DNA of 64,000 bases from Symsagittifera roscoffensis (Eukaryota; Xenacoelomorpha; Acoela; Convolutidae). Made by a program: the position numbers and the translations under genes. This document shows, in pieces, positions 1 through 12,429 of this stretch (positions within the stretch are counted from its first letter, which is position 1; every line of letters starts with the position of its first letter). The notes beneath the pieces are model-generated. The model saw only the letters and a list, made by a program, of their open reading frames with translations, did not search any database and was not told the DNA's origin. The DNA is taken from assembly GCF_963678635.1 (NCBI RefSeq), contig NC_087062.1, positions 20,139,789 through 20,203,788 of the forward strand, given 5' to 3'.

Positions 1-84
1 TTTTACCACTGTAAAATATTTAATATTAACCAATCATAATCCATCTAACTAACAACCTACTTATTTGTAAGTGCTGAAATTACT
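1..84. other. flank left of the retroelement
   Basis: This short AT-rich stretch lies outside the 5' LTR. It does not resemble the sequence just inside the 3' LTR, which is why the LTR edge is placed near base 85. No gene is visible. Confidence 0.5.
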
Positions 85-365
85 TGTAATTTCAGCTCCA
101 GAGAGATTTGAATTTAACTTAGAGATTAGTTGCCTCTCCAAGAGAACTTCATGTGCCGCAATAAACCAGTATACTCTAGATCTATTGAGCCTAGCAGAGA
201 CTAGTTAAACACCCTGAGACTAGTAAGTATAAGAGTAAGATTAGGATCGGTATTAGACTAAGAAGTTGCACGAATCTATCCGGCCGAAAATAAGATAGCG
301 TGACGAGCAGACGGTGTACCCTATCCGAAATTACTCTATGAGCTAACCACTTCGGTTAAAACTCA
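85..365 (+). repeat. 5' LTR
   Basis: Begins TG and ends CA, and matches 18444-18724 with about nine substitutions and no gaps. An AATAAA lies at 160-165 and a TATAAG-like stretch near 227. As the 5' copy it should hold the element's promoter. Confidence 0.85.
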
Positions 366-1553
366 TCTAATGCAACCATAAGTCTCGAATAAGACCTTAA
401 TAGCTTAGAACTAACCAAATATAGATTATAATTTAGACAAAACATTTTCAAAATGTTACACGATAATAATTTAATTGAAATGTCTCTACGACTCAATAGA
501 TCAGAGCCGATATTCCGCACGATACTAGAACTACCCGGTATTGGAAGAAGACCTCGGACAAAAGACGACATACGACTAAGTAGAAACTTACCATTTAGTT
601 TTATGGTTGTACGGCAAAAGCCAACACAAACTTTTATATTTAGAATCTTATTAGCAATGAATTTAGAATTTCATTTGCAAACGAAAAATTTTTAAGTAAA
701 TCTTCATCATCATTTCAGGCGCTAAACAAAATTATTAATGTACAATAACGATTGATAAAAAGATCTCAGATCGTTTTCTTAATTTCTGCAGTATTATATA
801 AAACATATTTGAAAAATATTTAGTGAAAATAAAAATAAAAATTACTAACATGACAATAAATTGTTAGTAATCATAAATCATCCTGTTGTTCCAGCTTCAT
901 CACCTAAACATAACAGCAATCATAAGCTCACTAATATCATTGAAAAACTAAATCTTTTCATTAAATAAATTTAAACCATTTTAAACTTAGATTTACTTAA
1001 TTTTAAAAATGAGATCATCAAGGCTTATCCTTGGATCAAAAAGAACAATTTTGTTCTCCCCCACCCACTTAGCAAGTTTCTAACGACCTCAAACGTCGAT
1101 TCACTATCCAACCTTTTCAAAAGACCCAGGAATAATAGAAATTTTTCAATAAAACTAACCATTCAAATTAAGATAAACAGTGAAGAACTTCGGTTATTCA
1201 TCCTTCACTTGAACCCTCCTCTTACCAGACCCAGGATAGATCTAAGACTTAGTAAGTTTAAAACAGTATCTAACGAACTACTTGCGTTCTAATTATACCT
1301 GAACTTTGTGGATCGATTTACTATTCTCCAACCCTTGAACACAATCACTACCCCTAGGTAAGATTAAGTAAGTTAACACCTTAGCTTAGACTAGCCACGA
1401 GAAAGTAAAAAATCATTCTTCGGAATCGATATACTTTTCTCTCCAACCCTGAACAAAAAGACCCAGGTTAAGAGAACCAAAAAATTGTAAGGACTAACAG
1501 TCTAAGGAAATAGAAATAACTAACAACTTCTTGCATCCCTCAAACTAAACCTT
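366..1553 (+). promoter_or_regulatory. long untranslated leader of the retroelement
   Basis: About 1.2 kb between the LTR and the first plausible reading frame. Short frames here (for example from 453) look accidental. The words AGACCCAGG or close variants recur near 1122, 1219 and 1459, suggesting internal duplication. A splice-donor-like TAG/GTAAGATT sits at 1355-1365. Packaging and primer-binding sites would be expected here, but none is recognisable. Confidence 0.5.
1355..1365 (+). promoter_or_regulatory. candidate leader splice donor
   Basis: TAG followed by GTAAGATT fits the animal 5' splice consensus, with the cut after 1357. It lies upstream of the first gag-region ATG, where envelope-bearing retroelements often place the donor for subgenomic RNAs. 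Candidate acceptors are at 12427 and 14920. This is inference from consensus only. Confidence 0.35.
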
Positions 1554-2612
1554 ATGTCATTCACAAATTTAGGAAATAAACAAACAATCGTTTTACACAA
1601 TTGTGAAATAGATAACAAAAAATACGATCTTGTAATCACACCTCATACACAAACAGTTGGATACATTAGAACAAAACGACAAACAATAAAAAGGGAAATT
1701 ATAAACAAACAAAGACAAATCACACGAAAAAGATTTTCAAAAAATAGAAACGCATTTTCTGAATCAGAAGTCAGTAGTTTAGACGAACTATACAAATTAA
1801 AAGTATCAATAGATAAAAAATTGTCCCATCATGATCATTTATATTTTTCCGACTCAGAAACAACTTCAAATTCATCAAAAAGAGGAAAAAGAAGAATAAA
1901 AAAGCAATACAAATACAAACCAGTACACTTGTATAATTGGAATCAACCAATTAGACACATCGATAGTTATATATTAACAGTCATCAAAAGAAAAATTGAG
2001 CCACACTCAAAGTAACGATAGTCCAGATGACGAAGCAGTTTTTCCCTTTCTTATAGATTCACTCGATGATAGAGGACAACACGATTTTTGCAAGAACTCA
2101 CTCGTAAATTTGTTTGAACCAGTAATCAGCCCATGCAAACAAGAATTCCCAGATGTAAAATCAAAAGACAAATTATTGAACATTATTTGAAAGACATATG
2201 TAATCTAACACAACAATATGGAATCTACACCATAGAATTCAGCACACCAAATACAGCCCATCGTAAATATAAAATTCAAACAGACGATATTGAATTAGAA
2301 TTTTTAAAAGTATTCATAGAATATATCAAAAGCATACAATATCATAAATCACAAAGAGCAAACTCCATATTCACTAACGAAGTTTTTGCAATAATATACA
2401 GTTATATATCTATATTAGAAAAAACAGAAGTTCAAAATATATCACCAACTGAAACATCTAGACATACGAAAGTACGAAAAGAAATCACAGTATTTTCAAC
2501 ATTTCTCCAAATAATTCGCAAAAATTTCAGTAAAGAAGATGTTTCACAACACACTAAACATGATTTACAAAAGATTTTAGCATTATTTATAATAGATTCA
2601 GACACAATTTAG
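1554..2612 (+). pseudogene. N-terminal gag-region frames, broken
   Basis: Three overlapping frames lie end to end: 1554-2015 (starts ATG; Lys/Arg-rich), 1996-2190 and 2133-2612. They overlap by tens of bases and change frame, as expected when one ancestral frame has suffered two small indels. The product is basic with Ser-rich stretches and has no domain I recognise. The position just ahead of the capsid-like part makes an N-terminal Gag extension or a separate 5' protein the likeliest readings. Note that 2612 continues in the gag frame. Confidence 0.45.
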
Positions 2613-5600
2613 ATTTAATTTCACAAGCAAGAAAAAATTTTAGACCTCAAAATACAAATGACGACACTGTTCTTTCAGAACAATCAGACTACGTTTGGGA
2701 TCCTGAATGGTCTCATCATGCATTTCTAAATATCCCACAAGCTATCTCAAGTCATGCAATAAGTACAATATCTTATCACAGAGATTATGTAAAAGTAATA
2801 CCATTAACCATTGATGCAACACCATTGAATTATAATACATTTTTACCTGATACAAATATAACAGTTTAAATTCGACCATCATACATAATGAACACCTTAA
2901 TGGAACCAGAAATCTTACACAGCAAGATATTCAAACACCATCACACTTCATAAATGAAGAAATCGTCCAAACAACAACAACAACTACACAACAAAATATT
3001 TCACCTATACACCGCAATCTGACAATACCAAGAAATACAAATACATCACTAACACAAGTAACCTTACAATCAACCGTTAAACTATCGGTTGCTCCAAAAT
3101 ATTCACAGATGGACTGTCAAACGTATAGACCAATGACAATACCGTCAAAAACACGAAAACCATTCACAAGAAATACCTTTGCAGAAATCAATTATAATTA
3201 TGCTCACAAACCAAGCACAAACCAACCTCCCCGAAAAAACACACAAAAATTAAATCACGTATGTTCCCATTATTGGAATGTCCCAAAAACATCGACCAAT
3301 TCAGTAAATTTTCCAGATAATCCACAACCTACACAGGATTATAGTGAAAATTAGGCATTCTTTCAACAAAATAAAAAGAAAACATACACCATATAATACA
3401 AACTATTTATCATCTGATGAAGATGATTATAACCAACCAGATATTTTTGCACCATTTACTAAAGAATATCGCACACGACCGCGACAATCTCAACCATCTC
3501 AAAATATGAAAACTTACCCACAAAACCCAACAGATATACAAAACCCACGACAAATGCTTATACCAAACACATTTAATACACAATCTTTTCAACCAATACA
3601 ACCACAAAAACCAATGTTAATGCATTCTTATCAACCAACTCAAATGCAAAATGAAATAACGCTTCCATATTACCTTCAGCAACACGAAATAACAAAAAAT
3701 CAACTTTCAAATTTTTCACAAATGCCAAATGCAGCAGAATCACTACAGATGACAATGAATCCATACCTCATGGGTGGATCATCAATAACATCCAATAAAC
3801 CACTGATGGTATTCACAGGAACAGACCCTGAATATTCTGTAGAAGATTATCTGAATGCAGTAACAGCAAATTTAATTTTAAATATAGGACCCGAACCAAT
3901 TAATACGCCACTACATCAAAATTGGATACATAGACGTACAGCATTAATACAAACAACCCTAGATGGCGCAGCTCAAAAATGATTTTCAGTATTACCCATA
4001 GAAATAAAATCAGACTGGAAAAGATTCACACAAGAATTTTCAAAAATGTTTGACTCTGAAAGAAACAAACAACACCAAAGAGTTTTATGTAATGAAATTC
4101 GCAGATTACCAAATGAAACAATTAATTAATTAGCAGTACGTATAGAAACACTAGTTCGAAAAGCATACTCACTTAATACCCATGACTATAAAAACACAAA
4201 AAAGACAGACACTTTAATGATGACCTTAACACCTCAATTAAGGAAAATAGCGATAAAAAAGAGAGCATCTCATCCTTCTTCAATTCGAGAACCAGACTTA
4301 GATTTTCGAAAATTAGTAGATAAACTAGAACAAGCAGAAATCACAATGAAACTCAATGAAACAGAAAATCTAAAACTACAATATGTTAATCGAATTGAAA
4401 CAAACACTACACATATAAATAACATACAAGAATCAGACACAGACCTGATTGAAAAAATCACCGAAATACTAAATATCTACGAAAAACATCCAAACTTTAA
4501 AGGTAAACCATCTTCCAAAAATGGTGTAATTATTGCCGACGATACGGACACAGTATTTCCGAATGTAGACAAAAACAACAAGACAATCAGAATAAACCTC
4601 AAAAGCATAAAAAACTAAATACAAAATCTACCAAACAAAAATATATTTAGTAATAACAGTTCAGGAAAACCACTTCCGAACAACACAAATTACACAAGGA
4701 ATCAATCACCATATAACTCAAGTTATAGAGGAAGATCACCCGAACGAAGAAATACATGAAAGTCCTCACAAAATAGATATAATCGATCGAATAGCAAAAA
4801 TAAACAAAATAACTATTCACGATCAAATTCCAATACAACACAATTTATTTCTGGATCCAGTTCCCAATCAAACCCAAGGAATAGACACTATTCCAATAAT
4901 CAATCACGAAACTCATCATACAACAGAAGTAGAAACTATTCACATAGAAGTTATTCAAACAATCGAAATCAGAATTACCCGAACAATCGATCAAGAAATA
5001 ATTCATATAATAGATCAAACTATCACAAATCAAACGACAATTATCAAAACAGATCACAAAATAATTCACAAAATCGAAACTCAAGTTACAATAATCAATA
5101 CAGAAATTTTTCCCAGTCACCACACAGGAATAATAACCATTACCAAGATTCTAAACATCGATACAGAAGTAGCACACCAAAACATCAAAGACACATTAAT
5201 CAAGTGCAGACAAATGAAGAAACAACATCAGACCCCCCAGGTATTGATGACACAGGAAGTAACGAATTACCACTGAATCATATAAATTGTGAATCGTCAG
5301 ATACAGAAAGTGATACAGATAAGACCATCTCTGTAAATATGATAACAGTCGAAAACGACTATGAACCTATCATATATGAACAACCTTTTACTTCACATAT
5401 ATATGAAAATCAATTGGAACTCCATCACAATTACTATATTGGACCCAGTGATACTACACAAACTACACAAGAAGTAAACGAAATTACCACGGTAACTAAA
5501 CCCGATGAAAAAGATGAAACACAATGCTCAAACACAAAACATATTTATCAAAATATTCAAAAAGAACAACCCAGAGAAAATATTTGGACAATTCCATTTC

Positions 5601-5632
5601 TCTTAGAAAGCCCAAGAAACAAAAAATTTTAA
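2612..5632 (+). pseudogene. Gag (capsid and nucleocapsid-like) with nonsense and frameshift breaks
   Basis: Structural protein that would build the particle. Open pieces run 2612-2869, about 2869-3354 in another frame, then 3344-3982, 4217-4618 and 5204-5632 in one frame interrupted by stops (TGA at 3980, a TAA near 4126, TAA at 4616, TGA near 4757). The part from about 3800 to 4330 has the look of the Ty3-type retrotransposon gag domain (FTGTDPEYSVEDYL, then a Trp/Phe-rich helix-forming region). From 4620 to 5190 the product is a long Asn/Ser/Arg/Tyr-rich tract with many Arg-Ser steps, resembling a nucleic-acid-binding tail. No CCHC zinc knuckle is present. The TGA at 3980 sits where a Trp codon would fit, consistent with a G-to-A change. 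Confidence 0.8.
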
Positions 5633-6109
5633 CCACCAGATCTTGATATTGATTTTTTAATTGATTCAGGAGCAGAATCAAACATAATTAATATTCCCAC
5701 TTGGAATGAAATCAAAACATTACATCCAAAACTAACGCCTCTTGCAACCTCTAGTAAACTAGCAACAGCACAAGGACCAACCTTAGTAAATTATGGAAAA
5801 ATCCAATTATTCCTTCTCCCCACGAGAACAATGGAACAAAACAAAATTTTATACAAACCGTTTAAACCAAAATTTCATAACACTGATATTAAGCACAATA
5901 TCATTGGCATACCATTTGTATCTAAATATATCCCAACAATCAACATCTTAAATAGTAAAATACTAATCAAAGATAAGTACACAAAAACAAAAAATACAGC
6001 CCTAACATTTTTCCAAAGAATTAACAAACAACCACCATTTTTCTCAAAATTTTACCCAATTTACAATCAACAACGGAAACACCTGAAACCACTGTCAGGA
6101 AAAAAATAA
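5633..6109 (+). pseudogene. retroelement aspartic protease region
   Basis: The frame of Gag continues here without a shift; only the TAA at 5630-5632 separates them. It encodes DSGAE near the start (about 5660-5675), the active-site motif of retropepsins, which act as dimers to cut the polyprotein. An Ile/Gly flap-like segment (NIIGIPF) follows at about 5902. The end is a TAA at 6107-6109, directly after a run of seven A. The preceding stop could be a nonsense mutation or a natural stop. Confidence 0.75.
6100..6109 (+). promoter_or_regulatory. candidate -1 frameshift site between protease and RT
   Basis: In the protease frame the last codons read GGA AAA AAA TAA, so A-AAA-AAA lies immediately before the stop. 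Slipping back one base enters the frame that stays open into the RT, which has no ATG until 6167-6169. A_AAA_AAA is a known type of -1 slippery heptamer. A plain indel in the A-run would look similar, and homopolymer indels do occur elsewhere in this copy. Confidence 0.45.
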
Positions 6110-7939
6110 AATTTTTCAATAAACAAGTTCACCAGTATGATAAAAGTCAAAATAAACAACAACTTTTTATGTCAGACTTCGAATTCAAATCTATTCACAA
6201 ATTTTTCAAAATTACAATCTCATCCATAAAATATTTGAAAAACACGAATTCCGACATCATTTTGTTACACGTGTATAACAATGCACCATATCAAGTAACA
6301 TTACCCTTAGGACTTTTAGGATATTGTGAAACAAATGCTACAATTTCACCTATAAATGAAGTAGCCTACCGCGTTAATAATGTACTCCAATTATTAGATA
6401 TTTGCCAATCCACAATTCTTGACGAAGAATTATGCATAAATAATATAATAAGTAATGAAAAAAGAAACACAGATTACTTCACAAAAACACCATATTTTAA
6501 ACCAACATTCAATATAACAAATTACACAAAAGAACAACAAAAATTTTTAACAATGTTTAATTTTGAACATTCACAAATTACACAAACCGAATTTGATAAA
6601 TTAGCAAAGCAACTGTTAAAATATTCAACAGTCTACGCAACATCAAAATTTGACGTTGGAAAAATCAGTTCATCACTACATCTCCCGTTAAAACCCGACG
6701 CAGTTTTCAAAAAACAAAGAGCCAGTAAAGTACCAATTCACTTACACGACAAAGTAAATAGATTACTTGACATCTTAAAACCATACAAAATTATCTCACC
6801 AGTAAAAAAGGAAGAACAACCAAAAGTTAACACTTTTATCAACCCTGTTATCATTCTAGCAAAAGGCGAATCACTAAAAATAGTTTTAGACGCTAGATAT
6901 CTCAATTCACTAATTGATGAATCAAAATGCAATTGGCCTATTGAACCAATACAAGTTATCTTAACAAAGATAAATGGAAAATACTTTACAACCGCAGATA
7001 TGAATAGTGCATACAGTCAAATGCCACTAGATGAACAATCACAACGTTTAACACAATTTCTTATTGGAAATCAACAATATGAATTTAATCGCTTATTCTA
7101 TGGAATATCCATAGGACCAGCAGCTTTTTCAGCTTTTATGAAAAAAAATTTTTTAGACCACTCATACTCAAAAAAATGCAATCACCTATTTAGACGATGT
7201 TTTTATGCAATCACAAACCAAAGAAGAAATGTTTACAGTTTTAGAACAGTATCATAAAATACTTCAGAACGAAAATCTGAAGGCCGCTCCCGATAAATCA
7301 CACTTCTTTCTAACACGAGTTAAGTTTTATGGACATAATATTGAAAGAAACACTATCACTCCATTAAAATCACGCATTGATGCTATTCAAAAACTTCACA
7401 AACAAAAAGAAAATCCAAGAATTCCTTGGAATGTTAAATTTCTTATGTAAATATGTTTATAAAAAGCAACTATACTTAAGACCCTTCTATAATATCCTCA
7501 GACAGCAAAATAACTTTGAATGGACCACTGAACATCAAACACGATTTGAAGAAATTGAAAAACTTTTAACTGAACAAATTTCAAATACAATTCCAGATCC
7601 AAATCACCCATTCTATGCAATGTGCGATGCTTCAAATTTTGGCATCGGCGCAGCATTGCTACAATCACATAGTGGTACAAATAAAATGAACCTTATATCA
7701 GCAAATTCACGATTATTCACTCAAGCAGAGCTACGACTCTCAACTCTAATGAGAGAATGTACAGCTATAATTTATACATTTACAGAATATGAATTTCTGA
7801 TACTTGGATCAAAACACCCAACAGTTCTGTTCACAGATCATAAACCAATTATTTTTCTTTTTACATAAAAGTCAAATCCAAATCATAGAGTTTATAGATT
7901 TCAACTAATTCTAATAAAATTTCCAAACTAACATATAGT
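6103..7939 (+). pseudogene. reverse transcriptase and RNase H, frameshifted
   Basis: RT pieces are 6103-7257, then 7187-7450 in another frame, then RNase H at 7377-7868. RT motifs in order: LDARYLN near 6889, FTTADMNSAYSQMP near 6987 (first catalytic Asp), YGISIGPAAFS near 7099, and the catalytic YLDD at 7187-7198. YLDD lies one frame away from the upstream RT; a one-base indel in the run of A at about 7170 explains this. RNase H shows DASNFGIGAALL near 7626 and TDHKP near 7834, as in Ty3/gypsy elements. Further stops lie at 7866-7868 and about 7930. The enzyme would copy the RNA genome into DNA; this copy cannot do so as a single protein. Confidence 0.9.
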
Positions 7940-9945
7940 TTGGATAGCAGGAAAAATCTTGCGTTACTTGATACATTAAGTCGAAATACGCCACCTGAAT
8001 TACTCACACGAAAAACTACAGGTGAAATACCAAAAAATATTAATTTTTATCTCGCTAAAGATGAAACATCACCCCGACTAGAAAGCAAATATGCAGTAAA
8101 AACTGACATTGATCAATCACAGATAAATAACCTACAACATTTTCCTTTTTACTTAGATTGCCAAAATAATCACTACGAAGTTGATTTACTAGGAACATCA
8201 ACTTTCAAACCAATTCCATACTCACAATGGATAAAACATAACACTCAACAAAAAAGAATAAAACACCACTCGCATAAAAAATACCTTTTTCCATTAATTG
8301 AAAAAGAAAATTTAACCGATTAAATAAATTTATCAGGACCACAAACAAATGATTCAAAATACACAATAAATCAAGTTTTTGACCTCCATGACCCACTTGA
8401 CACAATTCCCCTATCAAAACTAGAAATTGAAAATATTTTTCTCCCCCCAACAGATAAAAGTACACTTGAACTCTTAAAACAATATCAAAACCTCGACCCA
8501 GTAATTAAACAATTAAAATCATGGCACAAATACAAAACTAAGCCCGTAAAAGCAGATACATCAATTTTAGGAAATAAAACACTCCTCCGATATTTCCGAA
8601 AATTTAATAACACAGCAATTAATGAAAATACAGATTTCTTAGAATATCAATTAAATGATTCTAAAGTTCCCTGTCTTCCTTTAAGTATGATATTAATAGC
8701 TTTTAACATCTCACATACACAAAATACTAAAGGACACTCCGGATCAGAGAAAACATACTCAAACTTTACACAAAATTTTTATTTCCCAAATGCACCATTT
8801 TGGATACAAGTATTATGCAATGATTGTATAGTATGTCAATTAAACAAACCTTACCCAAATCAAAAACAAATAGCACAAAAACAAGATTTTAAAGGACAAA
8901 GTTTATATTTTAGCCATCGCATTTCATTCGATACAAAAGGACCAATTTCACCATCCTCTGAAGGAAACTCCTACATTATGGTAATTGTTGATGCCTTTAC
9001 ACATTATGAAGCGCTCAACCCAGTACCACATTGTAACGCTTATTATGCCTACACGACGCGTTATGAACATTGGATAGCTAAATTCGGATTACCCGAAATC
9101 TTAGTTACAGACAACGGTACAGAATTCATAAATGATTAAATCATCACACTATGCCACTTATTTAACATCAAACAAAAACCACGTACATCTCATGCACCTT
9201 GGACAAACGGTTTAGTCGAAGGTATGAACCGTTCACTACAAGAATATCTCAGATGTATCATAAAGGGAAATGATACAAAATACACAGAATGGTCAGCAGA
9301 TGTAAAATTATTTCCCTTAGCATATAATTCACAAATCACGACAACTCTAGAAATGTCACCATACGAAATGGTTTTTAATCAAAAGCCACGTAAACCAATT
9401 ATGTTTACAGCAAATTCCCATAAAAATGCACAAGGTTATTGCCAACCAAATAAAGACTCAATTTGTTATAACCTACTTTTACACACACATGATGAAGATC
9501 ATTTTCATCACCCACAAATTCTTAAATTAGCCTCCGGCACACACACACCGAATGGATTTTAAATAAGGATAGAAAACACAATGAAATTTACCAAAAAGTA
9601 ACAAAAAAATTGTTACAAAGGCAAAATATTAACGACCATTAATTCACTTTTACACCAGCCACAGATTTAAAAATTGGAACATTTGTCTTAATACCTAACT
9701 TTAGTACACAAAAAGGCATTTCTAAAAAATTACAACCCTTTCAAAAAGGAACATACCAAATAATTGCCAAACCCACTGACGTAACGTATAAACTCACAGA
9801 CTCGAATCAAAAGGAAATTGTTCAACATCGTAACAATCTATTGCCCTACTACCCAAAAGAGTACGCGCTACGCGAATTAACTCAATTATATTGTTTCACA
9901 GGTTTAAAATTATTCAAAATCATTCACATACAGAAAAAGAAATAG
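7940..9945 (+). pseudogene. integrase with linker, broken
   Basis: After an RNase H tail (ALLDTLSR near 7962), one frame carries on to 9562 with stops at 8321-8323 and 9137-9139. The zinc-binding region has His residues near 8710-8735 and Cys residues near 8818-8838. The core shows the three acidic positions of the DDE family: SFDTKGP near 8927, TDNGTEF near 9107 and LVEGMNR near 9214. From 9643 to 9945, in another frame, a C-terminal module of the GPY/F type follows (FQKGTYQI, then HRNNLLPYY). No chromodomain is seen. The product would insert element cDNA into the host genome. Confidence 0.88.
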
Positions 9946-11460
9946 ATGAACAACACAACATTCATCATGAAAAACAAAATCAAAAACAAACCACAATTCA
10001 AAACAATACAAAAACGCCAGACCCAAAAATACCTCAAAAAGAAAAAAAATAGGAAAATGATAGAAAAAATTCTACCACAAGAACAAGTAGAAAAATCAAA
10101 ACATAGAGAATTATCATGACTTAGAAATCAACCACGTAAAAACTACAAATTATTCATCCCACAATCTAAAATATTAAAGAAAGTTGAATTTCAAAAACAA
10201 CTTTAATTTTAAAATTAATAATCTTTGCACCTCAGGATCAATTTGAACTTTCCTTTTTCAAAATAACATGCTGAAAAACACGCAACAATTCTAGTTCAAA
10301 TTCAGCCAATAGGATTCACTTAATTCCGTCACCTTCTATATCTCTAACACCAACCTATTAGCCGAATAATATTAAAACACCAGGCATATCTATAACTATA
10401 ACTTTACAACCTCCAGGTCAAAAATAAGCAACCCGATAAAACTTGACAACTAAAATAAATACCACCATAATAACACAACCCTCCCCTATCTAATAACGCA
10501 AAGATCAACAATATTTTCCCAACTCAGACCTCAAAAACCCTCCAACCATAAATGGTAAATTGGCCTAAAGTAAAAAACGACCATATTCATTTGGCCTAAA
10601 GTACAAATATCTCAAAAACACCCCAGATCACCCGACAAACAAAAATAAAGCAAAGAAGACCTCCCGAACACCATTAATTAGCCCCCAGCAATTTTTCACA
10701 AAACTCAACCCACCTGTCAAATAATCAATAAATAACTCGACCACACTTGAATCTCGCCTCAAACAACAAAAAATATTCGACAAAGGAATCATTTCTTAGA
10801 TGCTCTTCTCTCGATCAGTCAATATCTTTAAAAATACAATTTTAAACATTATAATAAACTTTTTCATACTACTCAAACTTTTATTTATATTTCTATTTGA
10901 TTTTTTTGAAGCTTTTATAATCATTTTAATAATTTTTTGCAACATTTTTTAAAATTTTCTACTCCCTATTTGAAATATATCTCCAACTTTCCCAAATCAT
11001 TGATCATATTCACAGGTACGATAATCCAAAGTCTATTTAAATGATACGAACAATTTTTAGTAGATTAGATATTTTTTTACTATTTGTAATTTTCATAACA
11101 TTTTTATCATCCCTAATATTGACAATGTGCAAATGTATAAAAAAAGGCAAAAATCACAATCGCCTTAGCAACAATTCTTTTAATTCTTTTCATTGAAGAA
11201 TACTATAAAAAACATAAATTTTTCCACTAGAAAAAACCAATCAGAACACATTCAAAAATTGCTAACCAATAATCACAAAATCAGTCTTCACCGACATCAT
11301 CCCAAGAAAACCCGACAATACCTACAACTACCCAAAACCCCCAAAATTCCAAACGAATTTCTTTCCAAAATAATCCATACACTTTCGAAGAACGACACGC
11401 TTATCCGAACCATTAGAACCAGTTCAGCGACAGGCACCCCTAAGTGAACCAACATATAAA
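9946..11460 (+). other. region between pol and the first extra frame
   Basis: An A/C-rich, G-poor stretch. The first 250 bases encode only Lys/Gln/Asn-rich low-complexity pieces that could be a decayed pol tail. Further on there are many stops in every frame; a short frame at 11193-11447 may be a fragment. Nothing recognisable. Confidence 0.5.
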
Positions 11461-12255
11461 TTGTTCCCTACATTACCACAGGAATTAAGTAGAATAAGAA
11501 ACATTAGTCAAAACCAAAATACAGTCAAAATAAATAGACAAATTATACATCCACGACGAAACAGAAGTTTTCAAACCCCTATAGTTCATTTTGATATACC
11601 CCAATCACCAACACCAACTACTTCAGAAAACCCAAATAGTACATTACCAGAAACTCCCCCACTCCTTTCACAACGTAGCACCTCAAGTATACCCTCAGAT
11701 TACTTAGGTTCAACACCAACATCCGAACAAATACGTGAAAATCCCTTTAACCCCCCCCCCCCAATCCCACAGCACGACTACCATATTGGACAAGGTGAAC
11801 CAAACTTAGTAAACGACCCAGTTGTTGTTTCTACGGATACAACAACATCATCATCACTACCAGAAACGTTATCACTACCGTCAACACCATCATTAAGCCA
11901 GATTTCACCGACGCTTTTCCCTTTAAATTTCCCAAATAACCTCGACGCTAGATATCGAGAACAATCATCAACAAATATCCATTTACGATTAGACTGGAAT
12001 ACATTCGTAGCACCCCCACCATTATTTGGACAACATCAAGATAGTAACCGACTCCACAGTTGGGCACTCAATAGACTACAATATAGACAAGATGTCCACG
12101 AAGATATTCGTGAACATAATATTCAAATACTCCAACAAAATAGTCTCCAATTGAAATTCGAAATCACGATCAAACTTAACAATATTGTTCAACATCCTTA
12201 CTCAATAAATCCACCAAATATAACAGCTCAATCGCTAACCATTTATAACAACTGA
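11461..12255 (+). CDS. Met-less Pro/Ser/Thr-rich frame of the retroelement, unknown function
   Basis: Open for 264 codons with no internal Met, so a normal AUG start is absent. A pyrimidine-containing AG at 11480 could be a splice acceptor feeding the frame. The first half is disordered, rich in Pro, Thr, Ser and Asn, and includes a poly-C run at about 11751-11762. The last third is less simple, with a short Gln/His/Asn-rich helical-looking segment. I recognise no family. It sits just before the envelope, so it may be a decayed accessory frame or part of an envelope precursor. Confidence 0.4.
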   Translation: MFPTLPQELSRIRNISQNQNTVKINRQIIHPRRNRSFQTPIVHFDIPQSPTPTTSENPNSTLPETPPLLSQRSTSSIPSDYLGSTPTSEQIRENPFNPPPPIPQHDYHIGQGEPNLVNDPVVVSTDTTTSSSLPETLSLPSTPSLSQISPTLFPLNFPNNLDARYREQSSTNIHLRLDWNTFVAPPPLFGQHQDSNRLHSWALNRLQYRQDVHEDIREHNIQILQQNSLQLKFEITIKLNNIVQHPYSINPPNITAQSLTIYNN

Positions 12256-12406
12256 AGTAATATATAATTACGATAGTTATACCAAAAACACAATTGGTTA
12301 CATCATTTTTATAACCCATACTCAGGATTATCATACACATGTATATTCTAAAAAAATTAACATTTCAACACATCTTTTTTCTAATATTTTCCGATCAGAA
12401 CACAAA

Positions 12407-12429
12407 TCCTTCTCCTTCCTCGCACAGGA
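12407..12429 (+). promoter_or_regulatory. candidate splice acceptor for envelope RNA
   Basis: A pyrimidine-rich tract ends in CACAG at 12423-12427, and the envelope frame is open directly after it. An ATG at 12339 starts a signal-peptide-like stretch (Lys pair, then Phe/Ile/Leu-rich) in a different frame, so a small indel may separate signal peptide and ectodomain. Confidence 0.4.

Noticed and set aside
4619-5200. CCHC zinc knuckle in Gag
   Set aside because: The region is Asn/Arg/Ser-rich and contains no Cys in the reading frame.
1554-9562. A non-standard genetic code, since many stops fall inside gag and pol
   Set aside because: Frameshifts accompany the stops, and the host exons use TGA and TAA as normal stops; plain decay explains it.
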